Origin: Chondrilla cf. caribensis
Lineage: Eukaryota > Porifera > Demospongiae > Chondrillida > Chondrillidae
Direction of reading: 5' to 3'
NCBI GenBank assembly: GCA_964020155.1
Contig: OZ026565.1
Span: 3,504,553-3,568,552 of the forward strand
Length of the DNA: 64,000 nt
Under the pieces are notes generated by a model, which had not been told where the DNA came from, made no database searches, and saw only the letters and a list, made by a program, of their open reading frames with translations. Made by a program: the position numbers and the translations under genes. Shown piece by piece: positions 38,870-51,566 of the stretch; within the stretch, counting starts at the first letter, position 1, and every line of letters begins with the position of its first letter.

Positions 38870-39260
38870 ACATTGTTATGCATATAATTATGTCAATATA
38901 ATATATCAATTTCAATGAATATGTAATTACTGATTGTTGTCAACTTTACCGAATCATTCCCGAGATTTACGGATTTTTTCAGTGGTTATGTGTCCCTCAC
39001 AGATTGGTCATTTCTCACAATTTACCACAACTGAAACCACAGGGTGTGGGATCCGATTGTCTTTATTGGAATCGTCTTGAGAAGTTCCATCATAATCGAC
39101 AAGCAGTCGCTTCTAGTCGATCTAGTTGTTTTATCGTTATTCGTCATTCTCTATTCACCAGTCATGAGATGAGATGATGACTGATGAGATTGATTTGCTT
39201 CAGTAATTTCTTAACCATCATGGAACATGAAGTTGTGGTTCAGTTGCTATTATACTTTGC

Positions 39261-39468
<208 letters not shown>

Positions 39469-40128
39469 CATGTATACTACAGATTGGTGTACAATATTGC
39501 TGGTCATCACAAAGCACGTATTACATCTATTGCGGTGTCCATGAAAGTATGAAATATGTGTTATATACTTTAATATACCATTACTAGTAGGGAGGTCATA
39601 GTGAACATCAATATAATGGTGCATGGAATTTTGTTGGTCACTATGAGGTGTGTACACATAATATACTATGCTAACTTAGAAATAATGTAATGAAGGTACA
39701 GTCTATATGCGGTAACATAGCCTGCACGTTGTCCACTGCATATGTATCTGTACATAATCCAAAATGACTGTGTGTCGAGTTTCACCTAATAATTATTATT
39801 ATCGAAATTAATGCATCCTTGTTTATAGGACTATAAATATCAGTTAATCATCTACATTATTATCATAATTGCTAATATAATTATAAACTGAAATAAAGCA
39901 TTGATTTATGAAAATATGCCTATTGCATCTGTTATAAAATTATTGATATTGATTAATAACTGAGCTGGCCTATATGAAGTAATATGCTGTTTATAACCCT
40001 TTGATACTACTGTCTACTATCTATGTAGCTATAGTAATAATGATTATAATGATGCGATGATAGAAGAATTTTAGATTATTTACTTTTGTGGCCTACATTA
40101 TTTCTGATCCTTGAATTCCTTGATCCAA

Positions 40129-43100
40129 TCAACATCCCTCCAAGATGCAGTTGATTTTGATGGGCATCTTAGTGAGGTATTGCATTCCAATGTGGCAGTT
40201 CAGTGTCTTAATCTGGACATGCTGATTCTCTGGTCCCTCAAACCAGTCCTTCAGAATAACTGTCGGTTTGTTGGGATCAAAAACCTCACACAGTGGAGCT
40301 GTTTTCTTTCCTTCCTCAGGTGGTGGAGTTGTTGGCGGAGGTGTGGTTGGAGGAGGTGTGGTTGGCGGAGGTGTGGTTGGTGGAGGTGTGGTTGGTGGAG
40401 CAGTAGTTGGTACATCAGTAAATGGTTCAGCTGAGGGGGGTGCAGATGTGCCTCTAGATCCACCTCTAGTCCTACCTCTAGTCCTACCTCTAGATCTATC
40501 CCTAGGCCTATTCCTAGTCCTAGGTTTATTGTTCGGTTTCCTCACAAGCATTTCCCAGAAGTTAATTTGATGAGAAGCATCTTCTTCATCCAAGGTCCCC
40601 AGTCTTGTGACATCTTTCTGGTTGCTCTCCTGCTTTACATATTCTCCCCGCTTATTCCAGTGTGAGTTGATGGATGTCTTCCAAGCCATTCTAGCATAAC
40701 GCTTCCTCTTGGCTGTGCAATCAGTATTGTTGAAAGAGTAGAGATCAACACTCTCTGGAGGAGGTTTTCCGTTGCATGCATTGAAGGGTTCTGTGCCCTC
40801 ATTGGCAAAGAAGATTACAGAAACGATGCGAATGATAAGATTGTTGTCCTTTCTATCGAATCGTATGTTTTGTGCATCATATGGAAGTATGATTGTGTCG
40901 GTTGCACTATCGTTTGCATTGTTGTCAATCATCTTTGTTCCTCTGGCATTAGTCAAATCGTACGTGTCCTTCCCTCCTCCTCCTATGAGCACATCGTATC
41001 CTCCGTTAGCTATGAGGATGTCATCTCCATTCATTCCTGAAACAGTGTTATCTGCAAATCCAGCAGTTATCAATGTATCATCATAAGGTGTCCCATACAC
41101 ATTCTCTATCGATTCGATGTAATCTACTCCAAAACTGTGGTAGACATCACTATTGACTAGATCAACTACAATACCAATTAATTCAGTGGGATGTCCAAGG
41201 AAAACAGCTGTATCCACACCAGGTCCTCCCACCATGTCATTGTGACCTAGTCCTGGTAAGAATGTATCATCTCCTGGTCCACCATCCATCATATCGGTGT
41301 CAATTCCACCAACAAGTATATCGTGCCCATCTCCACCCTCAAGGGTATTATTTCCATCTCCCCCCTTGAGAACATCGTTTCCTGGTCCACCAGAGATGTG
41401 GTCGTCCCGCACACCACCTTGTAAGGTATTGTTTCTGGAGTTCCCAATGATGTGGTTGCTGAAGTTGTCTGCTCCATAGTTTGTGACAACTTTGGCAAAC
41501 CTCTCGTGGTTTAGATCTACGTACTGTCCTGTTTTGTCATTAGCCTTGTCAATGCCTACAATAACTGGTTGGTAATCACTATATTCTGGCAGAACACATG
41601 TAAATCCATCATTTGTTTGTATTTGCATGTGTTGCGTGTTGTCCTTATTCTTGATGTAGTCCACCAGCCTAATTTCATCATGTGTATCAAATTCGGTCAA
41701 AGTTGACATCTTAATGAACAAGTGTTCATTCCAAAAATCCTTGATAACCTCAAATCCGTCAAATGGATATTGGAGGATTAAAGTGTCCGTAACGCCATCT
41801 CCAGCTCTATTATAAAGTTTATAGTTATCTCCATTCCTAAAGCTATAAACATATGAATCACTTCCATCATTACCTATAAGACTTTCACTTGAACCTTTTC
41901 GCATATCCAAATAATTATCAAGGTCATTTCCTTTCACTGCATGTAACCACGCATCATTAATTGGACCAATCGCTTTTTGTACAGTTTTCCACTTTGGAAG
42001 ATTCAGATCAAGGTCTATAGATCCTTCAACTGCAGACTCATCAACTATGAGGGGTGTCTTTTCAGTGAAGGGTTTCTCTGTCGGTAGTTGGAAACTAACT
42101 CCATCCAGTGTTTTTATTTGTAAGTGTTGATATCTTGGTCCCAGTTGCCAATGAAGTAGAATTACTATAACATCGTCATGTGGATTCTTTGAATGAATTC
42201 TCAGGTTATTATCACGTGGCTCAATTATCACATCATCATAGGCAACCGGAAACAGAAGGAGATCTGTTTCTTCGTCATAGGCAAAGTTGTAAATACGGGT
42301 AACTGAGTCTCCCTCATGCACAACATAACCATCGAGACCCTCTCCACCGGTTAAGTGATCGTCCCCTTTACCTCCCATAAGGAGATTCTTGTATTTGTGT
42401 CCAATAATTATATCATCCCCATCACTTCCAATAACACCGATCACAGGTTCATTTTTATATGCATCAATCTTTGACAGGTCAACATATTTTACGTCGTCTG
42501 GACCAATCGACACCAGGAATGGATGGAGAGTGGGTTTGCCACTATCGTCCTCCTCGATCTTATAACCGTAGGAATCATTTGCAAACAACTTGACATGACG
42601 ATATGCTTCACTTTGAAACCAGTTGTCAAGGGTAATTCTTGGTTGATCATCATAATCAATTACTAGGTTCATTCCAGATTCATGCACTGAGAGAGAAGTA
42701 TGTGGAATTCCTAAAAAGATGGCATCCATTTCTTCATCTTCAGCATAGTTGTCAATATTTATGGAGAAAGTGGTATCTGATGTGTGAGCTGTGAGGTTGT
42801 ATCTGTCTGCCCCATTTCCACCCTTGAAGAACTCTTCTCTCCCACCCTCACTCACAATGGTATTTTCACAATCATTTCCCACGATATAATCATCACCATC
42901 TGTTCCTTCTATGTATTCCACGTGTGTATAATTGGGCTGTGTTGCATCCACGTGATTGAATCCAATAAGGCCATATGGTATGGTCAGGATGGATCCATCT
43001 TTCTGTGCCGAAACTGTGAATATGACCCCATTTGATGTTTTGAAGTGCATGTGTTGATAAGCTTCACTCCTAAACCAATTGTCAATTATCACGCTCAAGG

Positions 43101-46100
43101 GAATTTCAGGATCTATTGAAGTCACATTCAAATGCCAACCAACCCTGTGTACATGAAGACTCTCATAGGTTCTATTGATGGCCAAGTAATCTTCGACTTT
43201 GTCCATAGCAAAGTTGTTGACAGTAGTGTGCGTGGAATGGTAATTGATCAAGTAGGAATCAGATCCCTCTCCACCTGTAACTAAGTTGTGTTGAGGGCCA
43301 AGGTAGAATATGTCATCTCCACCCATCCCATCAATGACGTAGTGATAATCTTCAAGGGTGTAATCCAAATCTGCCTCAGGGGGGAGATCTTGAACAGCAA
43401 AGAATTTGTTGTCATTCTTGTTCCCAATGTACTTTCCGTGAATGGTCTCTCGATCAGGGTCCAATCCGCCTATGATGCTTTTCTTGTCCACTGGAATGAA
43501 CCAGAGAACCTTGACTTTTTGTTCAGTGAACTTTACATTATTGGTCTCTCCAACTCCCATCACTATCTCTTTGACATCCTTTTCAAAGTGGAGCACTTCG
43601 TGATGAAGGACTTCATTTCCTTCAATGTCTGTCATCATCATGGTCAAATCCGCTGTGTTGTCATCATGTAGCTCAAAGGTGATGTCACCTCCATCCCATG
43701 ATACTTGACCTCCAGCAAAGTTTATTGTTACTGAATCGGGACCTGCTGCTATATCATAATAGTTGCGGTAGTCGGATAAATTTCTCAACAATTCCTGGTC
43801 ATTGTCGTACTGTTCATTTAACTTTTTGGATTTATGTGCAGCTGTGAAGATGCCTCCAGTGACAAAATCCAGCATATCCAGAAATGCATTTTTAAGTCCT
43901 CTGAAGAATGCAGCAACTTTATCTCCAACACTAGCATCTGGTGGGAGAGCATCAAATTGTTCTTTGATATCTCTATAGTAAAGATCAATGTTCATTCTGA
44001 ATGCCATGAGAATTAGTGACACTGGCTCAAACTCAGGACCCAAGAAGTCAATAAGCCCTATTACTAGATCCAAAGCAGCATCCACATATCCTATGGGAGT
44101 ACCCTGACGAACATCTTGTACCACATTATATATGGTGAATATGGTACCCACCCATGGTACACCTTTGAGGAATTTCACTGCTTTGCCCATGCAACTTAGC
44201 TCCTCGATAGCTTCACCTGCAAGCACTTCAGCGCCTCTGTCTCCTACTTCTTCTTCTGCTATTTGGTTAACCTCATAGACATCATTCTTATATCGTTTGG
44301 ACCATGCTTTTGAGACACCTCTGACAAGAGCTTTATCGAGGCTAAACATTTGGCTTATTCCATGTGCAGTTTGCAGTATCCCCATAACCCCCTCAAATGT
44401 CTTGTGTTGCTCAAAACTGTCAATCACTCCCTGTATTCCAAGTATTGTTCCATAAAATGCCTCAATGTTACCAACCACACCACCGACAGTTACTCCTTGT
44501 TTCTTCATCTCACGAAATATGCCATCTGAGGAGAGTTTGGATTCATCAATCTCTGCTTCCATCTCTTCTCGATTTGAAGGTTCATCTGGATCGTATGCTG
44601 TGAACTCCACTTTTGAACTGCCTTTCTCGTATTTCACAGATTCTTTGTCTATTTTGAATCCTCTTCCATGCTCAACTAAAACCTTATCCATCTGTTCAGC
44701 AAGGTACACCTGATCTCTACCAATGGCTTGAGATGTTCTTGATGACAAGCTACGGTCTAGATTTCGTGAAAAAACATGGAATTCATTTCGTGCTGTTGCT
44801 CTTTCTGGATGAGTTACTACTCTCCCATCCCATGGAGCATTTCTGAGTGGACCATGAGCAACTTTGCCTATTTCAGGAGGAGTGAAAACAATACAGTCAG
44901 AACCAAGGTCTGGGTCTATACCCACAGAACTTTCCATGCAATCTTCCACTTCATCAATAGCACGCTCTCTGTTTGGTGCACTCCCAGTGTCAATATCAGT
45001 GCTGTCTGGCCTTGTCTTGATGTAGTTCCCAAATAGTTGCATTCCCTGTCTAGCATTGCCAACCTCCAGTCCTGATAACCACTGACCTACCATTCGGGAA
45101 AAGTGCACTTTCAGAACTTCCATCTGGGGTAACTCGTCCGAATATTTGCTTCCCCAAAGCTCATCCCTGTGTCCAGTGTACTTGATGGGTGCTATGTGTC
45201 CTTGGACCATAGGGTGACCATGGAAGAATTCAACATGAGTCAGGGAATCATGGTTGTACAAATCCATAGCAAGTCTACTAGTCGTCCAAGATCGATAGTC
45301 GCGAATAGATTCAGATACAAACAGAGATACCCCTGCAATGGCATTGTAGGCACTTTCGTCATTCACTCTTATGCTATCGTTTCTTCCCAACATCCACATT
45401 TGTGATTCTGGGAAGAAGTAGCTGTCCGTTTTGGGCATGATGGTGGGATAATCTGTCTTTTCCAGTGATGGAAATTTCACATCCGTGTTTTTATTGTCAT
45501 CTGGATGATTTGGATTTTCGGCATGAATAATGCCTTCCATCCTGACAGCAAAAGCATCCATGTCAGATCCACCTTTGGCCGATTCATACTTCATACTCAA
45601 AACCCACTGACCAAATCTGTAGTAGACATATTTGTCTTCAAATTCATTGCCGTCCTTATCCTTGTTGATGTATACCCCGTTGTCACTGTGAGGGTACTGA
45701 AATCCTCTTTCTCCAAAGAGTTTTATATCTCTTCCAATGTCCTCTTTGCCAGTATACTCTCTTACTTGAATGTTCACGATTGAGTCATCTGCATACCTGC
45801 GAACTAGTTTTCGTGGAGAAATTGCTTCTAGCCAGTAGTCTGGAACTGAAATCTCATCAAATACCTTTTTTGTCACTTTACTCAAAATTGCAAACAGATC
45901 ATCAGAATCAAAGTAAAACACCTCATCTACTCCTCCTTCAGTTCTAGTGACAGTCATAAGCAAGTGGTCTAAAGTGGAAGCAAAGGACAAGAGGCTTTCC
46001 TCCTCCAAGCTCTCCGCATCCTCTTCCATTACTTCGTATAATTCGTCCCTTGTTATTGGCTTCACTGCAACGTCAAAATCATATGAAATCACTAGTTTTG

Positions 46101-46767
46101 AAAGCGATGCTTTGTCCACTGTCCAATCTATGCCTGTATCAGGGGTAATTTCACCAACCAGTTCCAAGCCGGTGGAGTCAATCCCCACAACTCCAATCCG
46201 AATGTCTACCACTGCATCCACAAAACTGTCCCTGAGATATAGAAGTATCTCCCACCCAAAGAAATAGTCAACAAATTCCATTCCGTCCTCTCTCATCTCA
46301 CCGATGCTACACCCAACCAGACTTATGCGTGAGATCTGGCCTGCCTCCTTAACACCTGGAAGTCCTGCTATCGCGTTTGCTATCTCTTCACTCACCAGTC
46401 CACCTAGCTGATATTGATTATCACCATGGTAATCACTGTATCCGATAACTTGAACTCTTGAACGACTATCGGGTAGTTGTGGTATATCTTTCCCATTGTC
46501 TATCTCGTAGAGTTGGGTGTCGTTGTTCCATTTGGCCAGTTTGAATTCCATAGCACTTGCATCAAATATGACCACGTTCGAGAATTCGGGGTGCTGCTTG
46601 TACAGAAAATTGGCCAGAGAGGAGAGAGGTTCATTGACCTCGGGCAGTGCTAGTATCTGTCTCTGATAGCGTATGGTAGCAGTCACGTCCAATGTTACAT
46701 CTCCTTGAACCAATGGACCAGTCCTCCAGAACAGAGGCAAGAGTGCCATCAGTAGCAACGTTAACAT
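40129..46767 (-). CDS. Copy D: intact secreted RTX/C80-like giant protein
   Basis: An intact frame of 2212 residues from the ATG at 46767 to TGA at 40129. The frame is open further upstream, but that crosses the splice acceptor, so 46767 is preferred. Order of parts: signal peptide 1-22; C80-like module about 55-200, with LVGCS (Cys about 153) and YHGD near 113-116; unassigned 205-590; hydrophobic Gly-rich 760-1000. RTX nonapeptides lie near 1147, 1290, 1450, 1630, 1785-1850 and 1905-1938. Beta modules with a conserved Trp and a QH-T-DG signature are near 1240, 1390, 1545 and 1715. The split last module resumes after a long Arg-rich and TTPPP linker. KRKRYA before the linker resembles a furin site. 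Likely extracellular; the role is unknown. Confidence 0.9.
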   Translation of the reverse strand: MLTLLLMALLPLFWRTGPLVQGDVTLDVTATIRYQRQILALPEVNEPLSSLANFLYKQHPEFSNVVIFDASAMEFKLAKWNNDTQLYEIDNGKDIPQLPDSRSRVQVIGYSDYHGDNQYQLGGLVSEEIANAIAGLPGVKEAGQISRISLVGCSIGEMREDGMEFVDYFFGWEILLYLRDSFVDAVVDIRIGVVGIDSTGLELVGEITPDTGIDWTVDKASLSKLVISYDFDVAVKPITRDELYEVMEEDAESLEEESLLSFASTLDHLLMTVTRTEGGVDEVFYFDSDDLFAILSKVTKKVFDEISVPDYWLEAISPRKLVRRYADDSIVNIQVREYTGKEDIGRDIKLFGERGFQYPHSDNGVYINKDKDGNEFEDKYVYYRFGQWVLSMKYESAKGGSDMDAFAVRMEGIIHAENPNHPDDNKNTDVKFPSLEKTDYPTIMPKTDSYFFPESQMWMLGRNDSIRVNDESAYNAIAGVSLFVSESIRDYRSWTTSRLAMDLYNHDSLTHVEFFHGHPMVQGHIAPIKYTGHRDELWGSKYSDELPQMEVLKVHFSRMVGQWLSGLEVGNARQGMQLFGNYIKTRPDSTDIDTGSAPNRERAIDEVEDCMESSVGIDPDLGSDCIVFTPPEIGKVAHGPLRNAPWDGRVVTHPERATARNEFHVFSRNLDRSLSSRTSQAIGRDQVYLAEQMDKVLVEHGRGFKIDKESVKYEKGSSKVEFTAYDPDEPSNREEMEAEIDESKLSSDGIFREMKKQGVTVGGVVGNIEAFYGTILGIQGVIDSFEQHKTFEGVMGILQTAHGISQMFSLDKALVRGVSKAWSKRYKNDVYEVNQIAEEEVGDRGAEVLAGEAIEELSCMGKAVKFLKGVPWVGTIFTIYNVVQDVRQGTPIGYVDAALDLVIGLIDFLGPEFEPVSLILMAFRMNIDLYYRDIKEQFDALPPDASVGDKVAAFFRGLKNAFLDMLDFVTGGIFTAAHKSKKLNEQYDNDQELLRNLSDYRNYYDIAAGPDSVTINFAGGQVSWDGGDITFELHDDNTADLTMMMTDIEGNEVLHHEVLHFEKDVKEIVMGVGETNNVKFTEQKVKVLWFIPVDKKSIIGGLDPDRETIHGKYIGNKNDNKFFAVQDLPPEADLDYTLEDYHYVIDGMGGDDIFYLGPQHNLVTGGEGSDSYLINYHSTHTTVNNFAMDKVEDYLAINRTYESLHVHRVGWHLNVTSIDPEIPLSVIIDNWFRSEAYQHMHFKTSNGVIFTVSAQKDGSILTIPYGLIGFNHVDATQPNYTHVEYIEGTDGDDYIVGNDCENTIVSEGGREEFFKGGNGADRYNLTAHTSDTTFSINIDNYAEDEEMDAIFLGIPHTSLSVHESGMNLVIDYDDQPRITLDNWFQSEAYRHVKLFANDSYGYKIEEDDSGKPTLHPFLVSIGPDDVKYVDLSKIDAYKNEPVIGVIGSDGDDIIIGHKYKNLLMGGKGDDHLTGGEGLDGYVVHEGDSVTRIYNFAYDEETDLLLFPVAYDDVIIEPRDNNLRIHSKNPHDDVIVILLHWQLGPRYQHLQIKTLDGVSFQLPTEKPFTEKTPLIVDESAVEGSIDLDLNLPKWKTVQKAIGPINDAWLHAVKGNDLDNYLDMRKGSSESLIGNDGSDSYVYSFRNGDNYKLYNRAGDGVTDTLILQYPFDGFEVIKDFWNEHLFIKMSTLTEFDTHDEIRLVDYIKNKDNTQHMQIQTNDGFTCVLPEYSDYQPVIVGIDKANDKTGQYVDLNHERFAKVVTNYGADNFSNHIIGNSRNNTLQGGVRDDHISGGPGNDVLKGGDGNNTLEGGDGHDILVGGIDTDMMDGGPGDDTFLPGLGHNDMVGGPGVDTAVFLGHPTELIGIVVDLVNSDVYHSFGVDYIESIENVYGTPYDDTLITAGFADNTVSGMNGDDILIANGGYDVLIGGGGKDTYDLTNARGTKMIDNNANDSATDTIILPYDAQNIRFDRKDNNLIIRIVSVIFFANEGTEPFNACNGKPPPESVDLYSFNNTDCTAKRKRYARMAWKTSINSHWNKRGEYVKQESNQKDVTRLGTLDEEDASHQINFWEMLVRKPNNKPRTRNRPRDRSRGRTRGRTRGGSRGTSAPPSAEPFTDVPTTAPPTTPPPTTPPPTTPPPTTPPPTTPPPEEGKKTAPLCEVFDPNKPTVILKDWFEGPENQHVQIKTLNCHIGMQYLTKMPIKINCILEGC
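40318..40410 (-). repeat. 15-bp minisatellite coding the Pro/Thr linker of copy D
   Basis: Five TTPPP units follow one TTAPP. Together with a 24-residue-longer Arg-rich segment this accounts for all of the 34-residue length difference between D and E. Confidence 0.85.
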
Positions 46768-46802
46768 TGCTGCTTGTGCCCAGGAAGGGGAGTGGATGTC
46801 TC

Positions 46803-49742
46803 CTGAAATAAAAATCAAACACTAAGTATCAAAAAGTGTGTAGACTACCATTATACGCACAGTGACTGTATTTGAGTATTTTTCTGTTCAACGCCACGTA
46901 CTATAGTCACTAGGACATTCCTGGACATTTTAATGAGGTTGCTTGTTGAATGTGATCTCTGTGATCAAAACTCCCAGAAAATGCTAAATCACTCATAAAG
47001 CGTAAATTTTGAAGGATATATGCAGTTTGAACTTCTCACTGGGGTAGCCCCAGTCTAGGTCAGAGTAGTGATTCTGTCCCAATTGAATGAAAAGTAGTGT
47101 TACAGATACTTACTAGAAGTATACAGATAATAAATGGACATGCATATGGTATTGGCACATGCAGGCATGGAACATTTACTTTTACGTCAAATACTGTAGT
47201 AGTGTGTAGTGTATTCAGAGGTAGGATAATGAAGGGTATCTTAAATTGATTGTTCTAGGTCAAAATTTTGCAACAGTAATTTTGTCAATTTTATCATGAC
47301 TGTATTTATTATATACTATAACATATTGAATCACATTACATTAGTATTCAATGTATAATATTGTTGTACAGTTGTGGTCAACATCAAAGGAAAAAGTGTG
47401 CCTGTATAATATTATAATGATTATATCCACCAAGTGCCCATGGCTAGTCATAACAATTTACTGTTAACAATGAATAGCTATTATCACTTTGGCATGTATA
47501 CCACATCAGACAGATTATGTATAAGGTCCAAAATAACTGAACAGGTACAAATTCTAAAAGTCTGACAATAGTTCGTTCATGTCCACTTCTTCCAGAGAGG
47601 AATCAGAGTGCTGAACAATGTTAAATGTGACAAATAAATTGTACCTCCAGTGTGTATAAGGTGCATGTGTTGTTTATTACAAGCATTTGCAGCGTTCTTT
47701 GCGGATACAGCTGACTGTTCTGTTGCTCAGCTTTAGTTATGAATCGACCTAACCACAGCGCTGTGGCCACCTGTATGGTGGCCCATAAGGACACTTCCAC
47801 CGTGCTCGAACTTGCTGAATCGCCCAATTCGATTGCTTCGGTCCATGGAAGTTGCTGAATTGCCCGATTTGATCGCTTCGCTTCGATTCAATAATATCTT
47901 AGGATGAATCGGCAACGCCATATACTGGTCACCTGCATATCTGTGTCATGACTGTATTGACTGGAACTGCAGCCAGATACTTTACCTTGGCTTGGGGACC
48001 TGCTATTCCACCCAGGCCCACACGCTGGTCCAACAAAGGGAGTCTTCTAGCTCCTAAATTGTGGACTTTCATGATAAATTTGATATGGTATAACTAATTT
48101 AAAACTAATTATTATGGTAATTAATTCCTCATCTATGAATCATCTCATCTATGAATAGCCTCAATCAGCCGAATGGCAGGCAGGGTGGGTCCAGGTAGGA
48201 TTGACGTTTGTGTATCTGTACAAACTTTAAGATAGTTGTCTTGAAAAGTGACAAATGTCTTCAAAATGTTTGTCTGGGAAAAATGCTGCCCAAAAAACAG
48301 CTGTTAGGCTACCATCCATCCAGCAGCAGAAGCCATTGACACTCATTAAACTATTTATAGTTATGAATGGAGTTCAATTCAATAGTTCAATATTGACCAA
48401 CATTAATATTAAATTAGATACATACAGAAGAAATTGATAAGCTATGTCAGGATGTTGACACACTGTATAGGTCACGCTTTACATAATATTCATCACACTA
48501 TCTTCTATCATATATGGATCAAATTAAGTACACAACATGGTGTCATCTATAATGTCAAACATGTGGATTTCTAGCTAAATAAACGCCAGCAGGACTTTAT
48601 TAAGGTCATCAATTGGCAAGAAAATGAAAATGCACGAATTTTCAATTTTGTGGGTAGAGTATCTGTTTGCAGTTTCAGACGATACAATCACGTGGTATGC
48701 AGGTGACCAGAATATGGCATTGCCGATATTATATCCGAAAATATTTCCGACTCGACCGAAACGATCGAATCGCCCGATTCGGCATTGCCAATAATTTCCG
48801 AAGATACTATCGAATCGCCCGAAGCGATCGAAACGGTCTATTCGGCAATTTCCATGGACCGAAGCGATCGAATCGGGCCATTCGGTCGCGGCGGAAAGTG
48901 TCCTTATGAGCCACCACACACCTGCCTTGCGGTTCGACTTCTCCCTGGAAAGCGACAATTTTGAAGATATGACCAAGCCTATCAGCCCCAAAACACGCAG
49001 CTGAATACTCAATGGACACTTAACGCCTGTTTCTTTAGATTTTTTGCGAGCATTTACCCAAGCCGTGGAAACGAGGAGAAGTAGAACGGCGAAGCTCTCC
49101 GTGTAAAGTCGGTCTCTCTGTGACAAATCAATCCCTACAAAATATTCAGAATATGGTTATTTGCTTCAGAATTGAAAATTCTATTGAATTTTCGAATTGT
49201 AATTGGTACACGTAGCCAATAGGACCTTCCTTCACCAGCCGTTGTGCATGTCATTGAGTTGTCCTTCCGGAATATGCGATAATGTGCGATATATTTACGA
49301 TTTGTCATCGTCGACTCTGCATGCCTCCGGTACAGAGAACGGTTCCTGATAAGACCAGACCCTTTTGGCCGGGACGAAGTCCTAATTTCTAATTGGAGGC
49401 AAGAATGGGGCTGGGCTATGCGAAACTGAAAGTACTATGGTCTTGACTAACTGAAAACACAACGTAGGACTGGTGCTTATTGTTGTGAGTGCTTTTTGGT
49501 GCATTAGTAAACAATGCAAAATCAACGAAAACCTCATAATATTATTTCTTATGCTTATTAAAATGTTTAGTTTGAATCTCTCACTCACTAGCCCCATTCA
49601 CACTAGTCTAAGAGGTATTTCAAGTGGTTTGACAAAATTTAATTTTTTCAAGTTTTCAAGGTCAGAAGAACTTAGTAAGTTCTTCCGACCATAATAACAT
49701 CTAATGCATTGTTTTCAATACACTGTAATAAATTTAACTAAC
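46803..49742 (-). other. Intron 1 of copy D (about 2.9 kb)
   Basis: The donor GTTAGT begins at 49742 after TTG. The acceptor AG is at 46804-46803, with exon 2 starting at 46802. It contains one GATTCG-palindrome element and a 183-codon minus-strand frame (49126-48575) related to the one in intron C. Confidence 0.55.
47772..48920. mobile_element. GATTCG-palindrome element in intron D
   Basis: It sits in the same place and has the same ends as the element in intron C, so it was probably present before these units duplicated. Palindromes close to CGAATCGCCCGATTCG cluster near 48745-48890. Confidence 0.6.
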
Positions 49743-49895
49743 CAACAATGTCCTTTTTCTAGTTCAATGCGGAAATTCACCACCTCTTGCACTGGTGCTG
49801 CTTGTAAAAATGATTCTCTTGACCTTGTAACCGACCTCCAATCGAATTTCTCTCTTCTCAGATTGGAATGATGTCTACCAGCTGTTTCAGAATCT
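49743..49895 (-). other. Exon 1 of copy D (non-coding leader)
   Basis: This lies between the predicted start and the donor TTG|GTTAGT, with no minus-strand ATG. An 83-codon frame spanning this exon also covers the TATA box and is therefore not taken as coding. The start base is an estimate. Confidence 0.5.
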
Positions 49896-49918
49896 GAGAG
49901 AGTGTGTGGCTGTATGTG

Positions 49919-50067
49919 CCTTTTATAGCAGTTGGGGTTAATTAGCAGTCCTGTACTTCCTGTCAACTCATACTATTGGATAATGATGATGATACTATGA
50001 TGATGTTAATTGTATTCATAATTATTTTTTTGTTGAGTGTGGTTTCTGATTAACTTCCTGTACAGGA
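49919..50067 (-). promoter_or_regulatory. Core promoter of copy D
   Basis: The TATA box is at 49928-49919 and the TCCTGTACAGGA palindrome with adjoining GGAAGTTA at 50056-50067. The proximal Ets-like site reads ACAGGAAGTAC here, near 49960. Confidence 0.6.
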
Positions 50068-50248
50068 TGTGCATGATACAGAATCAGCACTGGTACCAAA
50101 AATATGTACTCTCGTCCTATAATTAAATTGATATAATTCATTTTTCATTGACAAGTATTGATTGCAGAACTAGCACAATTCAAAGTAGTGTAGGTGTGTA
50201 TGATAATATTGTAACGGTTACGGTAATCCATGAATAAATGCTAATATG

Positions 50249-50298
<50 letters not shown>

Positions 50299-51566
50299 AC
50301 ACACAAAAAAACATAATTATACGTAAAAATATCAAGTATTAATAGACATATACAATGGACAGACTCATAATGCATGCATTTTAATATTTAATATTTAAAC
50401 ATACACACATGTACACATGCACATCAGTAGACTCATAAAGCATGTAGCCCATGTACAAACGTAAAAGGGACGCATCAGCAGTATGAATTTTAACGAGAAT
50501 ATCCTTCTAATTACGAGTTTGAAATTATTCATTCATGCATGATTTTCCAAAGATGAAATATGATGCTCAGACATACTCATTTGCATATCCACACACCAAA
50601 CTATTGGACTGGTTTATGTACAGTAACTTTGCTATTATAGTTACTATGCCTCATGCACATTGCATGACAGCTGTAGATAGGTACAAACTAATGTATTATG
50701 TAGTACATGAATAATTATATGTTATACATGGAGCTAGTAGCTGTAAAAATATGTTGTGTCAGGCTGTGAGCAATCTCAAATTGTGCACGTGTTTTGTTCG
50801 TCTTCAACACTCAAATGATTAATGAGTTCGATTCGCTGCAGTAATTTCTTGAGTGTTAAGAAGTAATAGCCATGGAAGCACAAAGTTGTGGTTCACTTGC
50901 TACTACTTTGCATGATGAAATGTTAAACTAGAACAATGCAATTAGTCTCATTCTCAGCCACTTAGACAGCCCAAGGGCAAAAATGTGGTACCCACATATT
51001 CATGACATTGTACAAAAACGTATATGCAGGTACAAGTATATACACTCATATGTATACACACAGATGCATTCATGCACACACAAATTTAAAGCTACAAATC
51101 TACACATATTATGCATATAATATCAACATATCAATTTCATTGAATATATAAATTACTCATAGTTGTCAACTCTACCGAATCATTCCGGAGATTCACGGAT
51201 TTTATTTTTCACGCACGAATTGGTGATTTCTCGCAATTGACCATAAATGAAACCACAGGGTATATATGATCCGATTGTCTTTTTTCCAATCGTCTTCAAA
51301 ATTTCAATCATAATTTACGAGCAATCACTTCTAGTCGATCTAACTGCTTCATCGTCATTGGACAATTTTTATTTATTTCCACATTATAAACAATTCACAT
51401 CACACGCCTCTGGCTAAAAAGGAATACAAATAAGCATAAAAACATTTAACAATGAAAAAGGATGTAGGGATGACAAGCAAAAAAGGGAAAGAACAAGGTA
51501 GGGACGAGCGGAATGAGAACACTGTCGGAGTGAGCAGCACGTCGGAATGAGAAGACTAGGAATATT

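Noticed and set aside
46768..46818. Upstream in-frame ATG extending copy D (and the one at 61969 for copy E)
   Set aside because: The extension crosses a conserved pyrimidine-rich CAG acceptor. The start at MLTLLL or MFTLLL gives a proper signal peptide and is shared by all copies.
49715..49966. 83-codon minus-strand frame, with a 77-codon relative at 63390-63623
   Set aside because: The frame begins upstream of the TATA box and runs over the donor, so its conservation is that of promoter and leader exon. A transcript starting below the TATA box would lack its ATG.
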